Shown: positions 19,679 to 30,047 of the stretch, in pieces
Numbering within the stretch: the first letter of the stretch is position 1
Layout of the letters: the number at the start of each line of letters is the position of its first letter
NCBI RefSeq assembly: GCF_014946725.1
Contig: NZ_JACFXY010000002.1
Coordinates: 248,001 to 312,000, forward strand
Direction: 5' to 3'
DNA: 64,000 bases
Source of the DNA: Mixta mediterraneensis
GTDB lineage: Bacteria; Pseudomonadota; Gammaproteobacteria; Enterobacterales; Enterobacteriaceae
The notes under the pieces: generated by a model
The model's database searches: none
What the model saw: the letters and a program-made list of their open reading frames with translations, nothing else
What the model was told of the DNA's origin: nothing
Made by a program: the position numbers and the translations under genes

Positions 19679-19975
19679 ATGAAGAAACAGACTGGATGGT
19701 TAGTTGCAACGTTATTCGCTATGCCGATACTGGCGCAGGCTTCTTGCGAATCGGTTAAAGCCGATATTAGCCAGAAGATCATACAAAATGGTGTTCCTGA
19801 ATCTGGCTTCACGCTGGATATTGTTGCTAATGATCAGGTTGATCAAGCGGGTGGTCAGGTCGTGGGTCACTGCGAAAATGACTCACAGAAAATTGTTTAT
19901 AAGAAAATTAGCCGGGACGATGAATCCAGCGTCCCGGCCAGTGCTGGCAGTTCTCAGGACGCGCCAGCTCAGTAA
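19679..19975 (+). CDS. ynfD: YnfD, DUF1161 family secreted protein
   Basis: The ATG at 19679, after AAGGAGAAGG, gives a 98-residue protein with a signal peptide ending ILAQA and a mature domain with two cysteines (SCESVKADI, VVGHCEND). This is the DUF1161 pattern of YnfD. The upstream ATG at 19649 is less likely, since it would put the leader inside the protein. The function is unknown. A strong terminator follows. Confidence 0.92.
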   Translation: MKKQTGWLVATLFAMPILAQASCESVKADISQKIIQNGVPESGFTLDIVANDQVDQAGGQVVGHCENDSQKIVYKKISRDDESSVPASAGSSQDAPAQ

Positions 19976-19980
19976 CGTTC

Positions 19981-20003
19981 AGGGCGACCTTGTCGCCCTT
20001 TTC
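19981..20003 (+). terminator. Intrinsic terminator of ynfD
   Basis: AGGGCGA (19981-19987) pairs with TCGCCCT (19993-19999) over a 5-base loop, followed by TTTCTTT. Confidence 0.85.
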
Positions 20004-20004
20004 T

Positions 20005-21471
20005 TTACCCCTCATGTTCCAGCCGTTGACGCGGCATCAGCCACGCTACCCATAGCGCTAAAACAGCAATCAGCAGCGCGACGATAAATACCCAATGCAA
20101 CGATGCCGCTATTCCTGCCACCAGATGCTGTAGCGTGTCGTGATTCAATGCGTTGCGCGTCTCTTCCGACATAATTTGCTGTACCGGGTCCTGTGCATGT
20201 GGCAGTCGCCATACCAGGTTCATATTGAGGATCGCGCCCATTAATGCCGTGCCAATGGCTGAGCCAATCATACGGCTGAACATGATCGATGCGGTGCAAA
20301 TGCCGCGTATATCGTAATCTGCATGATTCTGCACCGAGACTAAAAATGTGGTGCTGGTCATCCCCATGCCGGTGCCAATGACAAAAGCGGTAAGCCCGGC
20401 CTGATAAATCGTGCTTTCAGGGTGCAACAACAGCAACAAGGCGCTGCCGGCGATCAATAACAAAGCTCCAAGCTGAGCGGTGAAGCGATAGGAGGTAGCC
20501 AGCATCAGGCGCCCGCTAAACGTGCTGGCGAGCGGCCAGCCAATCGACATCATTGCCAGCGCGCTTCCCGCCTGTAACGGCGAACCGCCCGTGATGCCCT
20601 GAATCCAGGTAGGCAGAAAAGCGCTTATCCCCATCATCGCGGCGCCAATAATAAGATTACCGGCATTGCCCGCAATGATTACCCGGCTACGCCAGATGAT
20701 CGCAGGAAACAGCGGCGCGTCCGCCCGCTGTTCGTGGCGTTTGAGCTGCCAGCCAGCAAAAAGTGACACTGCAACAACCAAAAGCAGCCAGTAACCTAAG
20801 CGCTCAGCCTGTAGTAAAGCGGTTAACAACGCGCTAATGCACAGCATTAACCATGCGCTGCCTGCCAGGTTAAGCGGCTGAGGTTTTTCGGCCAGTTGAT
20901 GCGCGGGCAACCAGCGCGCCAGCATAAGCATGCTCACAATACCTATCGGTAAGTTCACCCAGAAAATTACCGACCAGGTAAAGTGCTGCACCAACCACGC
21001 GCCGCTAAGCGGGCCCACTATCGCTGCTACGCCCCAGACGCTGGACAACCACCCTTGAACGCTGGCGCGCTCACGGGGTGAATAGATGTCAGCAACGATG
21101 GTTGAACTCAGCGGCATAATCGCCCCCGCCCCCAGCCCCTGAAAGGCGCGGAATACAATCAGCCACGTCATACTGTGAGCGAAACCGCACAATATCGAGC
21201 CAGCCAGAAAAATAGAGGTGCCAAGGAACAGCATGCGTTTACGTCCCCATATGTCGGCAAGCCGTCCATATAAAGGCACGCTAACGGCCTGTGTAAGCAG
21301 GTAGACAGAAAAAACCCAGCCAAACTGCGAAAAACCGCCAAGTTCAGCAATAATGGTTGGCATGGCCGTAGCGACAATCGTTACCTCAATTGCCGCCATG
21401 AACATCGCCAGCATGCAGGCGATTAATACCCAATGCCGCTGGCCAGTTTGAAGTTGCGCGCTCTCAGTCAT
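20005..21471 (-). CDS. MFS multidrug exporter, DHA2 (EmrB/QacA) family
   Basis: The 488-residue protein has about 14 hydrophobic segments. Family motifs are MAAIEVTIVATAMPTI in helix 1, RLADIWGRKRML between helices 2 and 3, and GVAAIVGPLSGAWL in helix 5 (motif C of drug:H+ antiporters). It probably expels drugs or dyes by proton exchange. It stands alone, with no adaptor (EmrA-like) gene beside it and no regulator next to it. Confidence 0.88.
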   Translation of the reverse strand: MTESAQLQTGQRHWVLIACMLAMFMAAIEVTIVATAMPTIIAELGGFSQFGWVFSVYLLTQAVSVPLYGRLADIWGRKRMLFLGTSIFLAGSILCGFAHSMTWLIVFRAFQGLGAGAIMPLSSTIVADIYSPRERASVQGWLSSVWGVAAIVGPLSGAWLVQHFTWSVIFWVNLPIGIVSMLMLARWLPAHQLAEKPQPLNLAGSAWLMLCISALLTALLQAERLGYWLLLVVAVSLFAGWQLKRHEQRADAPLFPAIIWRSRVIIAGNAGNLIIGAAMMGISAFLPTWIQGITGGSPLQAGSALAMMSIGWPLASTFSGRLMLATSYRFTAQLGALLLIAGSALLLLLHPESTIYQAGLTAFVIGTGMGMTSTTFLVSVQNHADYDIRGICTASIMFSRMIGSAIGTALMGAILNMNLVWRLPHAQDPVQQIMSEETRNALNHDTLQHLVAGIAASLHWVFIVALLIAVLALWVAWLMPRQRLEHEG

Positions 21472-21861
21472 AACACTCCCTTTTGAAGCTGCAAGGCTAG
21501 CCTAAAAATCACCACCGCAATTTCCTCGTTGTGCGCTGTTGTTGTGACGGCGTCACTTAAAGTCGATGAAATTTTTTTATTGTCAACTCGCGCCAATAAC
21601 CACGCGGGTTTACCACGCTTTTGGCCGTATTCTATCTGCCTGATTTTGCGCATAAAAACTAGCGTGCTTCGCTTTGCACTGCTATAGGTTTGAGACAACT
21701 TTCTCAGTATTCGCTGAAAAAGCGCAGATAAACGGCCCTTTTATCTGCAATTTACGACAGACACAGTATTGGAAGTGACCACCTGTTTTGTTGCTTCTGT
21801 TGTGCCGTCACTGTTCGTCATAACAAATGAGACCGACTGATTAAACAGGGAGACTCACATT
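21472..21861. other. Divergent promoter region between the exporter and osmY, containing matS
   Basis: No gene is supported in these 390 bp. The region holds the promoters for the leftward exporter and the rightward osmoprotectant operon, plus the matS site at 21544-21556. No specific osmotic or RpoS promoter could be assigned. Confidence 0.5.
21544..21556. other. matS: matS site bound by MatP
   Basis: GTGACGGCGTCAC matches the consensus GTGACRNYGTCAC at every position. MatP binds such sites to organise the Ter macrodomain. It lies in an intergenic region about 7 kb from dif. Confidence 0.85.
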
Positions 21862-22578
21862 ATGCAAAATGCTTCGCTGGCTAAACGCGCCGGCCTTGCT
21901 CTGCTTGCCATCATTGTCGTGCTGGCAGTACTCATCGGGGGGATTGGCTGGGATACGCTGGTTGCGCGTAAAGTCGATTTACTCTATCTCGGGCAACAAC
22001 ATCTTTTCTTAGTATTCTGGTCAATGCTGTTTGCGTTGTTAGTCGGCGTGCCTGGCGGGATCATCCTTAGCCGCCCTTTTGCCCGCCGATGGGCAGAATA
22101 TGCGATGCAAATCTTCAACGTCGGTAATACCTTGCCTCCTCTTGCCGTATTAGCCTTAGCGATGGTGCTCCTTGGTATTGGCGATCGTCCGGCGTTAATT
22201 GCGCTATTCCTCGCTTCACTGCTGCCGATTGTGCGTAACACCTATGCCGGCTTGAATGCAGTGCCTCCCTCGCTTATTGAAGCCGCAGACGGTATTGGTA
22301 TGACTAAGCTTCAGCGTCTGCGACAGGTGGAGTTGCCCAATGCGCTACCGGTGATATTAGCAGGTGTGCGTATTGCCACGGCGATTAATGTCGGTACCGC
22401 GCCGCTGGCATTTTTGATTGGTGCCAGCAGTTTTGGCGAACTGATCTTTCCTGGCATCTACCTGAATGACTTCCCAACTCTCATCCTCGGTGCTGTGGCA
22501 ACAGCTTTAGTCGCACTGATACTGGATATGTTGCTGGCCGCATTAGGCCGTTTCCTCAGCCCGCATGCGGCGGCATAA
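21862..22578 (+). CDS. osmY: Osmoprotectant ABC transporter permease OsmY (OpuCB/OpuCD type)
   Basis: This is a 238-residue permease of the glycine-betaine/carnitine/choline uptake family. Its EAA loop is [25 protein letters not shown]. The gene order permease, binding protein, permease, ATPase equals that of the Salmonella OsmU system (osmY-osmX-osmW-osmV). The symbol refers to that operon, not to the unrelated E. coli periplasmic OsmY. OsmU imports glycine betaine and choline-O-sulfate. Confidence 0.88.
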   Translation: MQNASLAKRAGLALLAIIVVLAVLIGGIGWDTLVARKVDLLYLGQQHLFLVFWSMLFALLVGVPGGIILSRPFARRWAEYAMQIFNVGNTLPPLAVLALAMVLLGIGDRPALIALFLASLLPIVRNTYAGLNAVPPSLIEAADGIGMTKLQRLRQVELPNALPVILAGVRIATAINVGTAPLAFLIGASSFGELIFPGIYLNDFPTLILGAVATALVALILDMLLAALGRFLSPHAAA

Positions 22579-22594
22579 CATAAGGAGTTTTGCG

Positions 22595-23506
22595 ATGCTA
22601 AAGCGTTGGATAAAAAACACAGCCCTGGCCTTAACCGCCACGCTGGCGATGAGCCAGGCGGCACAGGCTGCGGCTCCGATCGTCATGGCGACCAAAAGTT
22701 TCACCGAACAGCACATTCTTTCGGCAATGACGGTGATGTGGCTGCAAAAGAAAGGTTTTCAGATCATCCCGAAACGCAATATCGCCACCACTATTGGCCG
22801 TAATGCGATGCTGAATAAGCAGATCGATATGACATGGGAATATACCGGCACCTCGCTGATTATCTTTAACCACATCAACAAAACGATGTCGTCAAAAGAA
22901 GCCTATGAAACGGTAAAGAAACTGGACGCCAGACTGGGTTTAGTCTGGCTGGACCCGGCTCCGATGAATAACACTTACGCCTTTGCCATGCAGCGCTCAC
23001 GTGCCGAGAAAGAGGGAATTTCCACCATGTCGCAGTTAGTGGCTAAGCTGGAGCAGGTACGCAAAACCGATCCTGATCACAACTGGCGTCTGGGACTGGA
23101 TTTGGAATTTGCCGGACGCTCAGATGGCCTGAAACCGTTACAAAAAACCTACGACATGCCGCTGGACCGCCCGCAGATTCGGCAGATGGATCCCGGTCTG
23201 GTCTATAACGCCGTGCGTGATGGTTTTGTTGATGCGGGTCTGATTTATACCACCGATGGCCGCGTTAAGGGCTTTGACCTCAAAGTGCTTGAAGATGATA
23301 AGCACTTCTTTCCAAGTTACAACGTCACGCCAGTGGTCCGTAAAGATGTGCTGGATAGCCATCCGGGACTGGCAGAGGCGTTAAATCAGCTAACGCCACT
23401 GATTACCGATGACGCGATCACTGAAATGAATAAACGCGTGGACATTGATCATCAGTCTCCTCAACAGGTGGCTCGCGACTTCCTTAACTCAAAACACATG
23501 CTGTAA
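22595..23506 (+). CDS. osmX: Osmoprotectant ABC transporter substrate-binding protein OsmX
   Basis: The ATG at 22595, 8 bases after AAGGAG, gives 303 residues with a signal peptide ([15 protein letters not shown]). The ligand-binding OpuAC-type domain follows, with [12 protein letters not shown] and [10 protein letters not shown] near its start. This family holds the betaine methyl groups in an aromatic box. An upstream ATG at 22565 lies inside osmY and is rejected. The second operon gene. Confidence 0.88.
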   Translation: MLKRWIKNTALALTATLAMSQAAQAAAPIVMATKSFTEQHILSAMTVMWLQKKGFQIIPKRNIATTIGRNAMLNKQIDMTWEYTGTSLIIFNHINKTMSSKEAYETVKKLDARLGLVWLDPAPMNNTYAFAMQRSRAEKEGISTMSQLVAKLEQVRKTDPDHNWRLGLDLEFAGRSDGLKPLQKTYDMPLDRPQIRQMDPGLVYNAVRDGFVDAGLIYTTDGRVKGFDLKVLEDDKHFFPSYNVTPVVRKDVLDSHPGLAEALNQLTPLITDDAITEMNKRVDIDHQSPQQVARDFLNSKHML

Positions 23507-23515
23507 GGAGGCATT

Positions 23516-24163
23516 ATGGATACCCTTCACTACATCATGAATAACTGGCACAACCTGTTAAACCTGACCTGGCAGCATACCTGGCTGGTGCTGGTGGCAG
23601 TAGGATGTGCCATCGTCATCGGCGTTCCGCTTGGGGTTTTAATTGTGCGGTTTAAGTGGCTGGCGACGCCTGTGCTGGGCATTGCAACGGTGGTGCTGAC
23701 CATTCCGACAATTGCCCTGTTTGGCCTGATGATTCCGCTGTTTTCAATGATCGGTCAGGGCATTGGCGCCTTGCCCGCCATTACCGCCGTATTTCTTTAT
23801 TCGCTGTTGCCAATTGTGCGTAACACCCATACCGCGCTGGAAAACTTACCGCCGGGCCTGCGTGAAGCGGGACGCGGCATCGGTATGACGTTCTGGCAGC
23901 GTCTGCGTTGGGTGGAAATTCCAATGGCATTACCGGTCATCTTCGGTGGAATTCGTACCGCTGTGGTAATGAATGTGGGCGTAATGGCGATTGCTGCTGT
24001 CATCGGTGCTGGCGGGCTTGGCCTGTTACTGCTGGATGGCATCAGCGGCAGTGATATTCGTATGTTAATTGCCGGGGCGCTGATAATTTGCCTGCTGGCC
24101 CTTATTTTTTACTGGCTGCTGCACCGTTTGCAGCTGGCGCTGACTCCTAAGGGGATTCGATAA
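23516..24163 (+). CDS. osmW: Osmoprotectant ABC transporter permease OsmW
   Basis: This is a 215-residue permease with about six helices and the EAA loop LREAGRGIGMTFWQRLRWVEIPMALP. It is clearly paralogous to OsmY in the same operon, so the transporter would use a heterodimeric membrane domain. It begins 9 bp after osmX with GGAGG upstream. The last base of its stop is the first base of osmV. Confidence 0.9.
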   Translation: MDTLHYIMNNWHNLLNLTWQHTWLVLVAVGCAIVIGVPLGVLIVRFKWLATPVLGIATVVLTIPTIALFGLMIPLFSMIGQGIGALPAITAVFLYSLLPIVRNTHTALENLPPGLREAGRGIGMTFWQRLRWVEIPMALPVIFGGIRTAVVMNVGVMAIAAVIGAGGLGLLLLDGISGSDIRMLIAGALIICLLALIFYWLLHRLQLALTPKGIR

Positions 24164-25299
24164 TGATAAAGCTGGAAAACCTGACGAAAACCTTTACGCA
24201 AAAGCACGGCTCCGTGGTGAAAGCCGTGGACAATGTCAGCCTGGAAGTACCGGCCGGGGAAATGTGCGTGCTGCTCGGTCCGTCAGGCTGCGGCAAAACC
24301 ACCACATTAAAAATGATCAACCGACTGATCCCGTCGACCAGCGGTAAGATCCTGATTAATGGTGAAGATACCAGTACTCAGGACACGACTACGCTGCGTC
24401 GCAACATTGGATATGTTATTCAGCAAATTGGCCTGTTCCCGAATATGACAATTGAAGAGAACATTACCGCTGTGCCTCGTATGCTGGGCTGGGACAAGAA
24501 ACGCTGCCACGAGCGGGCAACAGAACTGATGAGCATGGTAGCGCTCGATCCCACTAAGTTTTTGCATCGTTATCCGCGAGAGATGTCGGGTGGTCAACAG
24601 CAGCGTATCGGCGTTATTCGTGCACTGGCTGCGGATCCGCCGGTATTGCTGATGGATGAACCTTTTGGTGCCGTCGATCCGATCAACCGTGAAGTGATCC
24701 AGAACGAATTTCTCGATATGCAGCGCCAGCTAAAGAAAACTGTCATGCTGGTGAGCCATGATATTGATGAAGCCCTGAAACTTGGCGATCGCATTGCCGT
24801 ATTTGGTCAGGGTAAAATCGTGCAGTGCGCCAGCCCGGATGAGCTTTTGGCAACCCCGGCAAATGAGTTTGTTGGTTCGTTTGTCGGACAGGACCGAACG
24901 CTGAAACGTCTGCTGCTGGTACAGGCGGGAGATGTCACCGATCAACAACCCACCATTACGGTTAAGCGTTCGACGCCGCTGGCTGAAGCATTTGGCACGA
25001 TGGATGATAATGACATGCGTTCCATTACCGTGGTAGATAATGACGGTAAACCGCTGGGCTTTGTAAAACGTCGCGAGGCGCGTAACGCCAGCGGCAACTG
25101 CGAAGAGAAGCTACATACCTTTAAAGTGACCGGTAAAGCAGAGGAAAACCTGCGGGTGGTGTTATCGAAACTGTACGAGCACAACACGGTATGGATGCCC
25201 ATTGTTGATGAAGAGGGACGCTATAGCGGGGAGATTTCGCAGGATTATATTGCGGATTATCTGAGTTCAGGCCGAACACGCCGTCGCCTGAATCCATAG
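24163..25299 (+). CDS. osmV: Osmoprotectant ABC transporter ATP-binding protein OsmV
   Basis: This 378-residue ATPase has Walker A GPSGCGKTT, signature MSGGQQQR, Walker B VLLMDEP and switch VSHDIDEALKLGD. The C-terminal third carries tandem CBS-type segments (LAEAFGTMDDNDMRSITVVDNDGKPLGFV, then a second copy ending VWMPIVDEEGRYSGEI). In OpuA-like systems these sense ionic strength. It is the last gene of the operon and is followed by a strong terminator. Confidence 0.92.
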   Translation: MIKLENLTKTFTQKHGSVVKAVDNVSLEVPAGEMCVLLGPSGCGKTTTLKMINRLIPSTSGKILINGEDTSTQDTTTLRRNIGYVIQQIGLFPNMTIEENITAVPRMLGWDKKRCHERATELMSMVALDPTKFLHRYPREMSGGQQQRIGVIRALAADPPVLLMDEPFGAVDPINREVIQNEFLDMQRQLKKTVMLVSHDIDEALKLGDRIAVFGQGKIVQCASPDELLATPANEFVGSFVGQDRTLKRLLLVQAGDVTDQQPTITVKRSTPLAEAFGTMDDNDMRSITVVDNDGKPLGFVKRREARNASGNCEEKLHTFKVTGKAEENLRVVLSKLYEHNTVWMPIVDEEGRYSGEISQDYIADYLSSGRTRRRLNP

Positions 25300-25300
25300 T

Positions 25301-25327
25301 AAAAAGGGCCTTAAATGGCCCTTTTTT
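25301..25327 (+). terminator. Intrinsic terminator of the osm operon
   Basis: AAAAAGGGCC pairs with GGCCCTTTTT over a TTAAAT loop, followed by further T residues. The symmetrical A and T runs let it also serve the leftward gene that ends at 25351. Confidence 0.92.
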
Positions 25328-25350
25328 CCTTTATTACTCGTTTACCGTGA

Positions 25351-26724
25351 TTACTCATTTACCGTTTTGCTTTGTGGCACTGTCTGCGTGCCCTGCTCGT
25401 TTGGCAATATTATATTCAGGATAATCGCCAGCATGCCGCCTGTGGTTACCGCATGACCAAACAGATTGTTAATCAATAATGGAAACTGTTTAAGCACATC
25501 GGGGACCGCCTCTACGCCTAAACCAATTCCAAAAGAGATCGCAACAATCAGCATTTCTCGACGCCCCAGCGGCGATTGCGTCATCACCCGAATGCCTGCC
25601 GCGACCACACTACCAAACATCACCACTGTTGCCCCACCTAAAACCGGCGATGGAATCTGCTGCAACAGCAAACCGATAGCCGGAAAAATGCCTAACAGCG
25701 CCAGCATTAGGCCCAGCACCATACCCACATAACGACTGGCGACCCCGGTCATCTGGATTACACCGTTATTCTGCGCAAAAGTAGTATTTGGAAACGCAGA
25801 AAACGTGGCCGCTAACAGGCAGCTGATGCCATCCGCCATAATTCCACCTTGTAAACGCTGCTGAAATTGCGGCCCGACGATAGGCTGTTGCGACAACATA
25901 CAGTTAGCGGTGAGATCCCCTACGGCTTCAATTACAGCGATCACCGAAACCAGCGCTATCGGGACAAAGATGGATCAGTTAAAATCAAAGCCGAACCTGA
26001 AGAAAGAAGGCATCACCAGCCAGGCGGTTCCGGCGGTAGGTTTGAGCTGCAAATGTCCAGTCAATGCTGCGGCCAGACAACCCACCCCAATACCGGCCAC
26101 AACAGCAACCAGGCGCGCCCAGCGGTTACGCGCACGGTTTAAGGCAATAATCACCAGCAGCGTTAATGCTCCTAATGCCAGATTACCCGGCGCGCCAAAA
26201 TCCTGAGCATTATGTCCTCCAGCCCAGTCGGTGATGCTGACTTTTATCAGGCTGATGCCAATCAGGGTAATCACTGTGCCGGTCACCACAGGCGTTAATA
26301 CTTTACGCAACTGACCCACACAGCGACTTAACAGCATGGGGATCAGGGCCGCGACCAGGTTGCAGCCGAACAACATCGCCATAATCTCTTCCGGCGAGCC
26401 ACCTCGCGCCTTAACCATCAGACCGCCAGACAACATTACGCCAAGAAAAGCAAAGCTGGTGTCTTGCAGGCAAATCATGCCAGCACCCACTCCGGCAAAA
26501 CGACGCGCCTGGAGAAAAGTGCCCAGACCGGAAACCAGTAAGGACATGCTAATCAGATAAGACGTGTAAGCCTGCAGCCCCAGAACAGATCCAATGATCA
26601 ACGGCGGCGTGATGATCCCTACCACGCTGGCAAGAGCATGCTGTAGCGCAGCAAAAAATGCAGCGACTGGACCGATACGGGCATCAAGCCCGTACAACAA
26701 ACCTTTCTCATGGGATTGCGACAT
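25351..26724 (-). pseudogene. NCS2 xanthine/uracil-type permease, in-frame TGA
   Basis: The frame of 458 codons encodes a nucleobase:cation symporter-2 permease related to XanP, XanQ and UacT. The N-terminal half has AALQHALASVVGIITP and the C-terminal half the family signature FSAFPNTTFAQNNGVIQMTGVASR. Codon 250 (complement of 25975-25977) is TGA in the context RFGFDFN-stop-SIFVPIALV. Tryptophan is expected there, hence TGG to TGA. The stop falls before the signature and removes about 45% of the protein. The rest is undamaged. The substrate, a purine such as xanthine or urate, is inferred. Confidence 0.87.
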
Positions 26725-26896
26725 GATGGTGCTCCGGCAAAATATTTATTAAGCCGATGCATTTTCTGCGCCACCCATCGGATGAAGCTGTCGAATCCCT
26801 TCCACACAATTGTTATTTAACAGGATTTAATTTCACGGAAGCGATGGTGATCATGAAACTTTAGGTTCACCATTTAGCGCAATGGTCCTTTTTGTT

Positions 26897-27628
26897 TTAT
26901 TTTCGGGCGATTTTTGCACGCTCAAAGTGCACCTCTGTGCTGATTAATGAAGATAGCTGCAGGTAAGAGGTGAGATCGCGTTGCTCGGGGCGAGGCAAAT
27001 AAGGCAGTTCACCCAATAAAGGCGCGGCTATTTTCGTACGCAACACATCAATAATATCGGCATAGTGCGCCAGTCCGGGATTAATTCGATTCGCTACCCA
27101 GCCCAGAAGCGGCAACCCGTCGTGAACAATACTTTCTGCTGTTAACAGCGCGTGGCTTATGCAACCTGACTGAATGCCCACCACCATAATCACCGGTAAC
27201 TGTTACTCAATTACCCACGCTGAAAGCGGACGTGCATCGTTCATCAGGCTGCGCCAGCCGCCGGTTCCTTCCACGACCACACGCCCGGCTTTCTGACGCA
27301 GGCGGTTTAAGCCCTGGGTTAGCTGCTCATAATCAATGACGTTATAGGGATGGAGGCAAATTTCTTCTTCTGCGAAAACCAGCGGGTTAATGGCTTCATA
27401 AGGAAGCTGGAGTGAAGATGCGTTTTGCAGAATCAGTGCATCTTTATTTCTCAGGCCATTTTGTGTAGCTGTAGCACAGCGTGCAACGGGCTTGTAACCC
27501 ACCGCGCTCAGGTTCGCCTGGGTAAAACATTGCAGCAATGCACGCGATACGACTGTTTTTCCTACAGCCGTATCGGTGCCCGTGATAAATAGTGTTTCCA
27601 CCTCATTCTCCTTCGGACTTGGTTTCAT
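26897..27628 (-). pseudogene. bioD2: Dethiobiotin synthetase paralog BioD2 (YnfK), in-frame TAA
   Basis: The frame of 244 codons matches E. coli YnfK along its length. The P-loop is GTDTAVGKTVVSR, followed by YKPVA, VVVEGTGGW, and [14 protein letters not shown] near the C-terminus. Codon 142 (complement of 27203-27205) is TAA within [16 protein letters not shown], where E. coli has Glu, so GAA to TAA is likely. The stop truncates the protein after the Mg/substrate region and removes the nucleotide-base pocket. BioD converts diaminopelargonate to dethiobiotin. YnfK is a dispensable paralog in E. coli, which fits its loss. It lies downstream of mlc, as in E. coli. Confidence 0.9.
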
Positions 27629-27712
27629 TCGACAATAAACCTTTGGTGCGAAGGCGCATTTTAAGTAAAGGGATAGGTAAGCAATTTGCGTTAGCGCAAA
27701 GTTCAGTCAGGC

Positions 27713-28930
27713 TTAACCTTGTAATAGCTTTACCAGCAGATGCCCGCTATAAAGCGCATCTTTAACCAACGCCGCGGCACCTAGGGTGCCTGGCTCCCGA
27801 AACTCAGTTGACGTAAGTTGTATACGGGCGCTGTATGCTGGCAGTGCCTGTTGATAAATGGTCCGGCTAACGGCCGGAAACAGGACATCGGCGGCCTGAT
27901 TAAGCGGGGAACCGATAAGAATTTGTTGTGGATTAAAGATATTCACCATCATTGCCAGCATGCGGCCAATATGTTGGCCAACGCTGACGATGGCATCATG
28001 TGACAGCCGATCGCCGGCTTGTGCCGCAGTGCAAAGTGATTCAAGTGTTAACGCCTGCTGATGCAACGCATTCTCCGGCTGTGATGCCAGTCGTTGCGCG
28101 ACCAGTGTCAATAAGCTGCCAGTGCTGGCGACCGTTTCAAGACAACCATGATTCCCACAGTAACATTGTTTGCCATCAGGATCGATTTGGGTATGGCCAA
28201 TTTCAACCAATGCGCGACCGCTTTTATGTAGCAATTTGCCACCGCTAATCACGCCTGCCCCGACCGTTTCATCAATGACAATCTGGATCACATCCTGCGC
28301 GCCGCGCGAGGCGCCAAACAGCGATTCGGCTAGCGTCCAGGCAGAAATATCATGCTGAACGAAAACCGGTAATCCGGTGCGCGCTGCCAGGGTGTCGCCC
28401 AGTGGCATATCCTGCACGTCATAGTCCGGCAAGCGATGTACCACGCCCGAGGCCGCATTAATTAAGCCGGGTAAGGTGATAGCAATCGCTGTCAAACGTT
28501 CCAGCTTTTGCTGGTGGCGGATAAAAAAAGCATCGACTTCTTTTATCAGGTAAGCCAGTAATGGCTGCTCTTGTGCAGCGGGTAACGGCCGACAATCTTC
28601 AACCAGTGAACGGCTGCTAAGATCGCGTAGTGTGATTGTCATCTCGCCGCGATGCAGGCGTATAGCTAAATAGTGCCAGGCTTCGGTATCCAGTATTAAA
28701 CCAATCGCGGGTCGCCCACGACTGCCTGGCTCCTGAAACTCTGTTTCCTGTACCAAATGCGCTTCCAGCATTTCACGCACAATTTTTGTGATGCTGGCTG
28801 GCGCAAGCTGCGCTCGTTTGGAGAGTTCGATACGCGAGATGGGACCATAAAGGTCAATCAGCCGGTAAACGACGCCCGCATTGGTCTGCTTAATTTGGTC
28901 AATATGGCCAGGTTGACTGTCCAGATTCAC
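27713..28930 (-). CDS. mlc: Transcriptional repressor Mlc (DgsA)
   Basis: This 405-residue ROK-family repressor has a winged helix-turn-helix at residues about 15-80 (RIELSKRAQLAPASITKIVREML). The ROK zinc motif is GHTQIDPDGKQCYCGNHGCLE with its Cys residues. The last residues LLVKLLQG correspond to the amphipathic tail that mediates membrane recruitment by dephosphorylated EIICB-Glc. Mlc represses ptsG, ptsHI, manXYZ and malT. It is full length relative to E. coli Mlc (406) and flanked by ynfK and ynfL as in E. coli. Confidence 0.96.
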   Translation of the reverse strand: MNLDSQPGHIDQIKQTNAGVVYRLIDLYGPISRIELSKRAQLAPASITKIVREMLEAHLVQETEFQEPGSRGRPAIGLILDTEAWHYLAIRLHRGEMTITLRDLSSRSLVEDCRPLPAAQEQPLLAYLIKEVDAFFIRHQQKLERLTAIAITLPGLINAASGVVHRLPDYDVQDMPLGDTLAARTGLPVFVQHDISAWTLAESLFGASRGAQDVIQIVIDETVGAGVISGGKLLHKSGRALVEIGHTQIDPDGKQCYCGNHGCLETVASTGSLLTLVAQRLASQPENALHQQALTLESLCTAAQAGDRLSHDAIVSVGQHIGRMLAMMVNIFNPQQILIGSPLNQAADVLFPAVSRTIYQQALPAYSARIQLTSTEFREPGTLGAAALVKDALYSGHLLVKLLQG

Positions 28931-28931
28931 A

Positions 28932-28939
28932 CCCTGCCC
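28932..28939 (-). promoter_or_regulatory. KOPS (GGGCAGGG on the minus strand)
   Basis: The + strand CCCTGCCC reads GGGCAGGG on the complement and points left towards dif. This is the expected orientation for the right replichore. It lies just upstream of mlc. Confidence 0.5.
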
Positions 28940-29056
28940 CCGGTTATTTTCGAGCTTCTAAATAAACATGAGATATGGTGAGGCAGATTACGCAGAAGCG
29001 TAAAATATTTGACTGGAAATGTGATTTATCGCACATAAACCTTTGGGAACGCAGAA

Positions 29057-29953
29057 TTAATTTGCTGAACCGCGCCCCAGAAGCTGCATCATTCGATCCA
29101 TCTGTGCATTTATTTCCCGCTCTCCCGACCAGACTAACCACAGCTCTGATAACGCATCACTTTCTTCCAGCGGCAACCAGATAACATCGGCCAGTCGTGC
29201 CCGGCGAAAGGAAGCGGGCAATATCGACACGCCCAATCCGGTTGCGACTAAACCCAAAATCGTCATTGCTTCGCCTACTTCCTGAGTAATGTAGGGCTTG
29301 ATCTGGTAGCGATGCAGCAGTGCCAAAATTTCACTGTAAAGCGCGGTGCCGCCCAGCGGATCGAAAAAAACAAAAGGCTCGGCCGCCAGATCGCGAACCG
29401 AAATTTTTTCCGCATCAGCTAAGGGATGGGCCCAGTGCACTACCGCATAAAGCGGCTCACTGAGTAACAGCTGATGGCGCAAATCGGCTGGCAGCGGGGT
29501 ATTACGCATGATCCCCAGGTCGAGGCGGCCATCGTGCAGCGGCGCCAGTTGCTGACGCGTGTTAATTTCCTGCATTTGAATATGCACGCTCGGCCAGCGC
29601 TGGCGAAACTGATACAACGCGTCAGAAAGCACCCCTGTAAACGGGGCGGATGAGGTAAAACCGATGCGTAATTCCCCTTCTTCACCACGATGCAATCGCG
29701 CTGCGCGCGCTGCTGCCTGCTCCATCTGCAACAAAATGACGCGCGCGTCTTGCAATAGCTGCTGCCCGGCGGCGGTTAGCTGCACGCTGCGATTGGTGCG
29801 ATTGAACAGCTGCGCCCCCGTTTCGGCCTCCAGCTGTATGATTTGCTGACTAAGCGGCGGCTGCGAAATATTTAAGCGCTGAGCGGCACGTCCAAAATGC
29901 AACTCTTCTGCCACCGCAACAAAGTAACGAAGATGACGAAGCTCAATATTCAT
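29057..29953 (-). CDS. ynfL: LysR-family regulator YnfL
   Basis: This 298-residue LysR regulator starts MNIELRHLRYFVAVAEELHFG. Its helix-turn-helix is AAQRLNISQPPLSQQIIQLE, followed by a substrate-binding domain (RIGFTSSAPFTGVLSDAL). It corresponds to E. coli YnfL and is transcribed divergently from ynfM, which it may control. The 94-bp spacer contains AATATATTAGACAAC, an AT-rich stretch suitable for overlapping promoters. Confidence 0.92.
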   Translation of the reverse strand: MNIELRHLRYFVAVAEELHFGRAAQRLNISQPPLSQQIIQLEAETGAQLFNRTNRSVQLTAAGQQLLQDARVILLQMEQAAARAARLHRGEEGELRIGFTSSAPFTGVLSDALYQFRQRWPSVHIQMQEINTRQQLAPLHDGRLDLGIMRNTPLPADLRHQLLLSEPLYAVVHWAHPLADAEKISVRDLAAEPFVFFDPLGGTALYSEILALLHRYQIKPYITQEVGEAMTILGLVATGLGVSILPASFRRARLADVIWLPLEESDALSELWLVWSGEREINAQMDRMMQLLGRGSAN

Positions 29954-30047
29954 ATTTCATACGTCTTATTTGAGATTATTAATATATTAGACAACCTAAT
30001 CCAGCTTTTCTAGAGTGGGCATCTATTACTAAAAATGAGGAAATTCC

